DNA of 64,000 nucleotides, from positions 24,039,608 through 24,103,607 of the forward strand of contig NC_088300.1 of assembly GCF_032854445.1 (NCBI RefSeq). Direction: 5' to 3'. The DNA is from Liolophura sinensis. Lineage: Eukaryota; Mollusca; Polyplacophora; Chitonida; Chitonidae. The notes under the pieces are model-generated. The model was not told the DNA's origin and made no database searches. It saw nothing but the letters and a program-made list of their open reading frames with translations. Within the stretch, counting starts at the first letter, position 1. Each line of letters begins with the position of its first letter. Below, one piece after another: positions 62,801-64,000 of this stretch. Position numbers and translations under genes: made by a program.

Positions 62801-64000
62801 TTTTTCAAGCAGTGACTCTTTCGAGGCGGTTTTCTTGCCAACTCACCCTGACAAGTTACTGCAATGTCCTGCCCAATATGGACGCATTGTGACATTAGCA
62901 GCGGTTCTCAGTTCCCTGCTCATAAATGTATGGTCCAAAATGCATTAGTTAAACTTTTAAACTAAACGCAAAATCTAGTTGATTGCATCGATATCTGTCT
63001 ACCTACTATAAGAAAGCATCCTGACAACACAGAGCTAATAGGTTTTTTGACGTGACAGCCAAATATCACGTGACGCTTTCAGCGCTAGCGATTGGAGAAG
63101 TTCATAGGGGCTTCAACAACATGGCTACTCGGAGGGAACTGTCCCTCCGTGACATATCCCCAATGCTTAACTTCATCTCCTCGGCTTTTAAAACTGTTCA
63201 GAATTTTTACATATATCTCAGCGATAACTGTGTCCTATATAATTTTTTCTGTGAATATATGCTGACAGAGTTTATGTTCATTTTAATAAGGGATACATCA
63301 AGTGTATAAGGTTTCCCTTTTTTTGATTTACCCCTTTTTTACGTCTGTTGGGGTTCTAGCTCTACAGGATTTGTAGTATTTTTACTGAAATGATTTCGGT
63401 CGTTTCTTAAGATCATGCTGAATTTTGATTTAGGGTATGTATGTTTTTGGCGTTGTCTATGGACTGGAAGAAGATGACATTGTTATCTCAGCGTTTGTGC
63501 GTTCATGCTGATGTGTAATTTGTACTTGGTTTTCTTTTCGCAGAAAGCAAAATGTGAGATCGTGCATCACGTTTAACGGTGTTGTCTACCAAACGGATGG
63601 CTCGGTGTTGGCTAGAACGATGGCTGTTCCAACGGTTTCAGCGGGACACTTGTGGTTCATCTACACGATGGATATGTGACCAAATACAGATGAAAGAAAG
63701 CAAGGAATTTGCCTGGCAACAGATTCTACTCTCGCCAAGTTTTAGTTGCCAAGTTCCAGTTTCTCTTGTCCGAGTACAATCTTTGTGACTTAGTAATCAA
63801 AGAACAAGGCAAACATGGGAATCTGACCAGGTGGTCGAGTCTGCGTGGAGTCGCTGAATAAACAGTGCAAAGATTTCAGATAGGTAAACCATCGATGGAA
63901 TGGAATAAAATTTTGAATTTGGTTGAGGGTAATTTCATTTGCCCCATTTATGTGCCTTTCATTGTGAACTCGCGACTTTACCAAGACCTCAAGGCAGGCG
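59840..64000 (+). repeat. Tandem segmental duplication, copy 2 (cut by window end)
   Basis: Second copy of the 54290-57420 segment, in the same orientation. It is longer because of insertions, including the SINE at 62219-62486. Matching ends include TCGATGGA.GTGACCAAA near 63660 and GACCTCAAGG at 63985-63994. The copy probably extends beyond the window. Confidence 0.8.
62219..62486 (+). repeat. SINE, full length, 12-bp target-site duplication, absent from paralogous copy
   Basis: Complete element: GGCCTCCGTGGCTCAGTTGG, CGCGCTAGCGCAGCGCAATG, B box-like GAGTTCAAGTCCAGC, body, GTACGGCGTAAAACACCAAT, AAAT tail. It is flanked by TACTAGTAGCGC at 62207-62218 and 62487-62498. The corresponding site in segmental copy 1 (near 56450) has no insertion, so this SINE arrived after the segment duplicated. 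Confidence 0.97.

Overview
This window is animal nuclear DNA, most likely from a mollusc (probably a bivalve, possibly a gastropod). The evidence is intron-rich genes with canonical GT-AG splice sites, low gene density, and about twenty copies of a tRNA-derived SINE. The SINE 3' end (core TTGAGTACGGCGTAAAACAC, then an AAAT-rich tail) is of a kind I know from molluscan genomes. The species cannot be named from sequence alone.

Two genes are well supported, and they lie head to head. RPAP1 (RNA polymerase II-associated protein 1) is on the minus strand and fills 5.2-47.3 kb. I could trace 31 coding exons by splice sites, reading phase and remembered similarity to the vertebrate protein, giving about 1,357 residues spread over 42 kb. 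DRC5/TCTE1, a leucine-rich-repeat subunit of the axonemal dynein regulatory complex, is on the plus strand (49.1-52.2 kb), with three coding exons plus an inferred 5' noncoding exon. The likely first exons of the two genes are separated by roughly 100 bp or less near 48.5 kb, which looks like a compact bidirectional promoter. It contains an RFX X-box-like sequence, as expected for a ciliary gene, plus YY1-like and NRF1-like sequences.

Layout. 1-4.9 kb: no recognisable gene; a short telomere-like stretch and SINE fragments. 4.9-48.5 kb: RPAP1, whose introns carry many SINEs, a small TA-flanked inverted-repeat element family, and a series of minisatellites with periods of about 18, 30, 45, 47, 50 and 57 bp. 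The largest is a 2.1 kb array of about 45 units in a 10 kb intron. 48.5-52.7 kb: DRC5. 52.7-64 kb: no recognisable gene. This last part holds a diverged tandem segmental duplication (about 54.3-57.4 and 59.8-64.0 kb), with a foldback (inverted repeat) element between the copies and a young SINE inserted in only the second copy.

Two RPAP1 exons show single-base frame problems, one in a seven-base homopolymer. All other exons are intact and in phase, so assembly error is more likely than gene decay. I found no convincing new gene system. The most noteworthy points are repeat arrays that multiply splice-donor sequences inside RPAP1 introns, the shared RPAP1/DRC5 promoter, and the duplicated 3' region.
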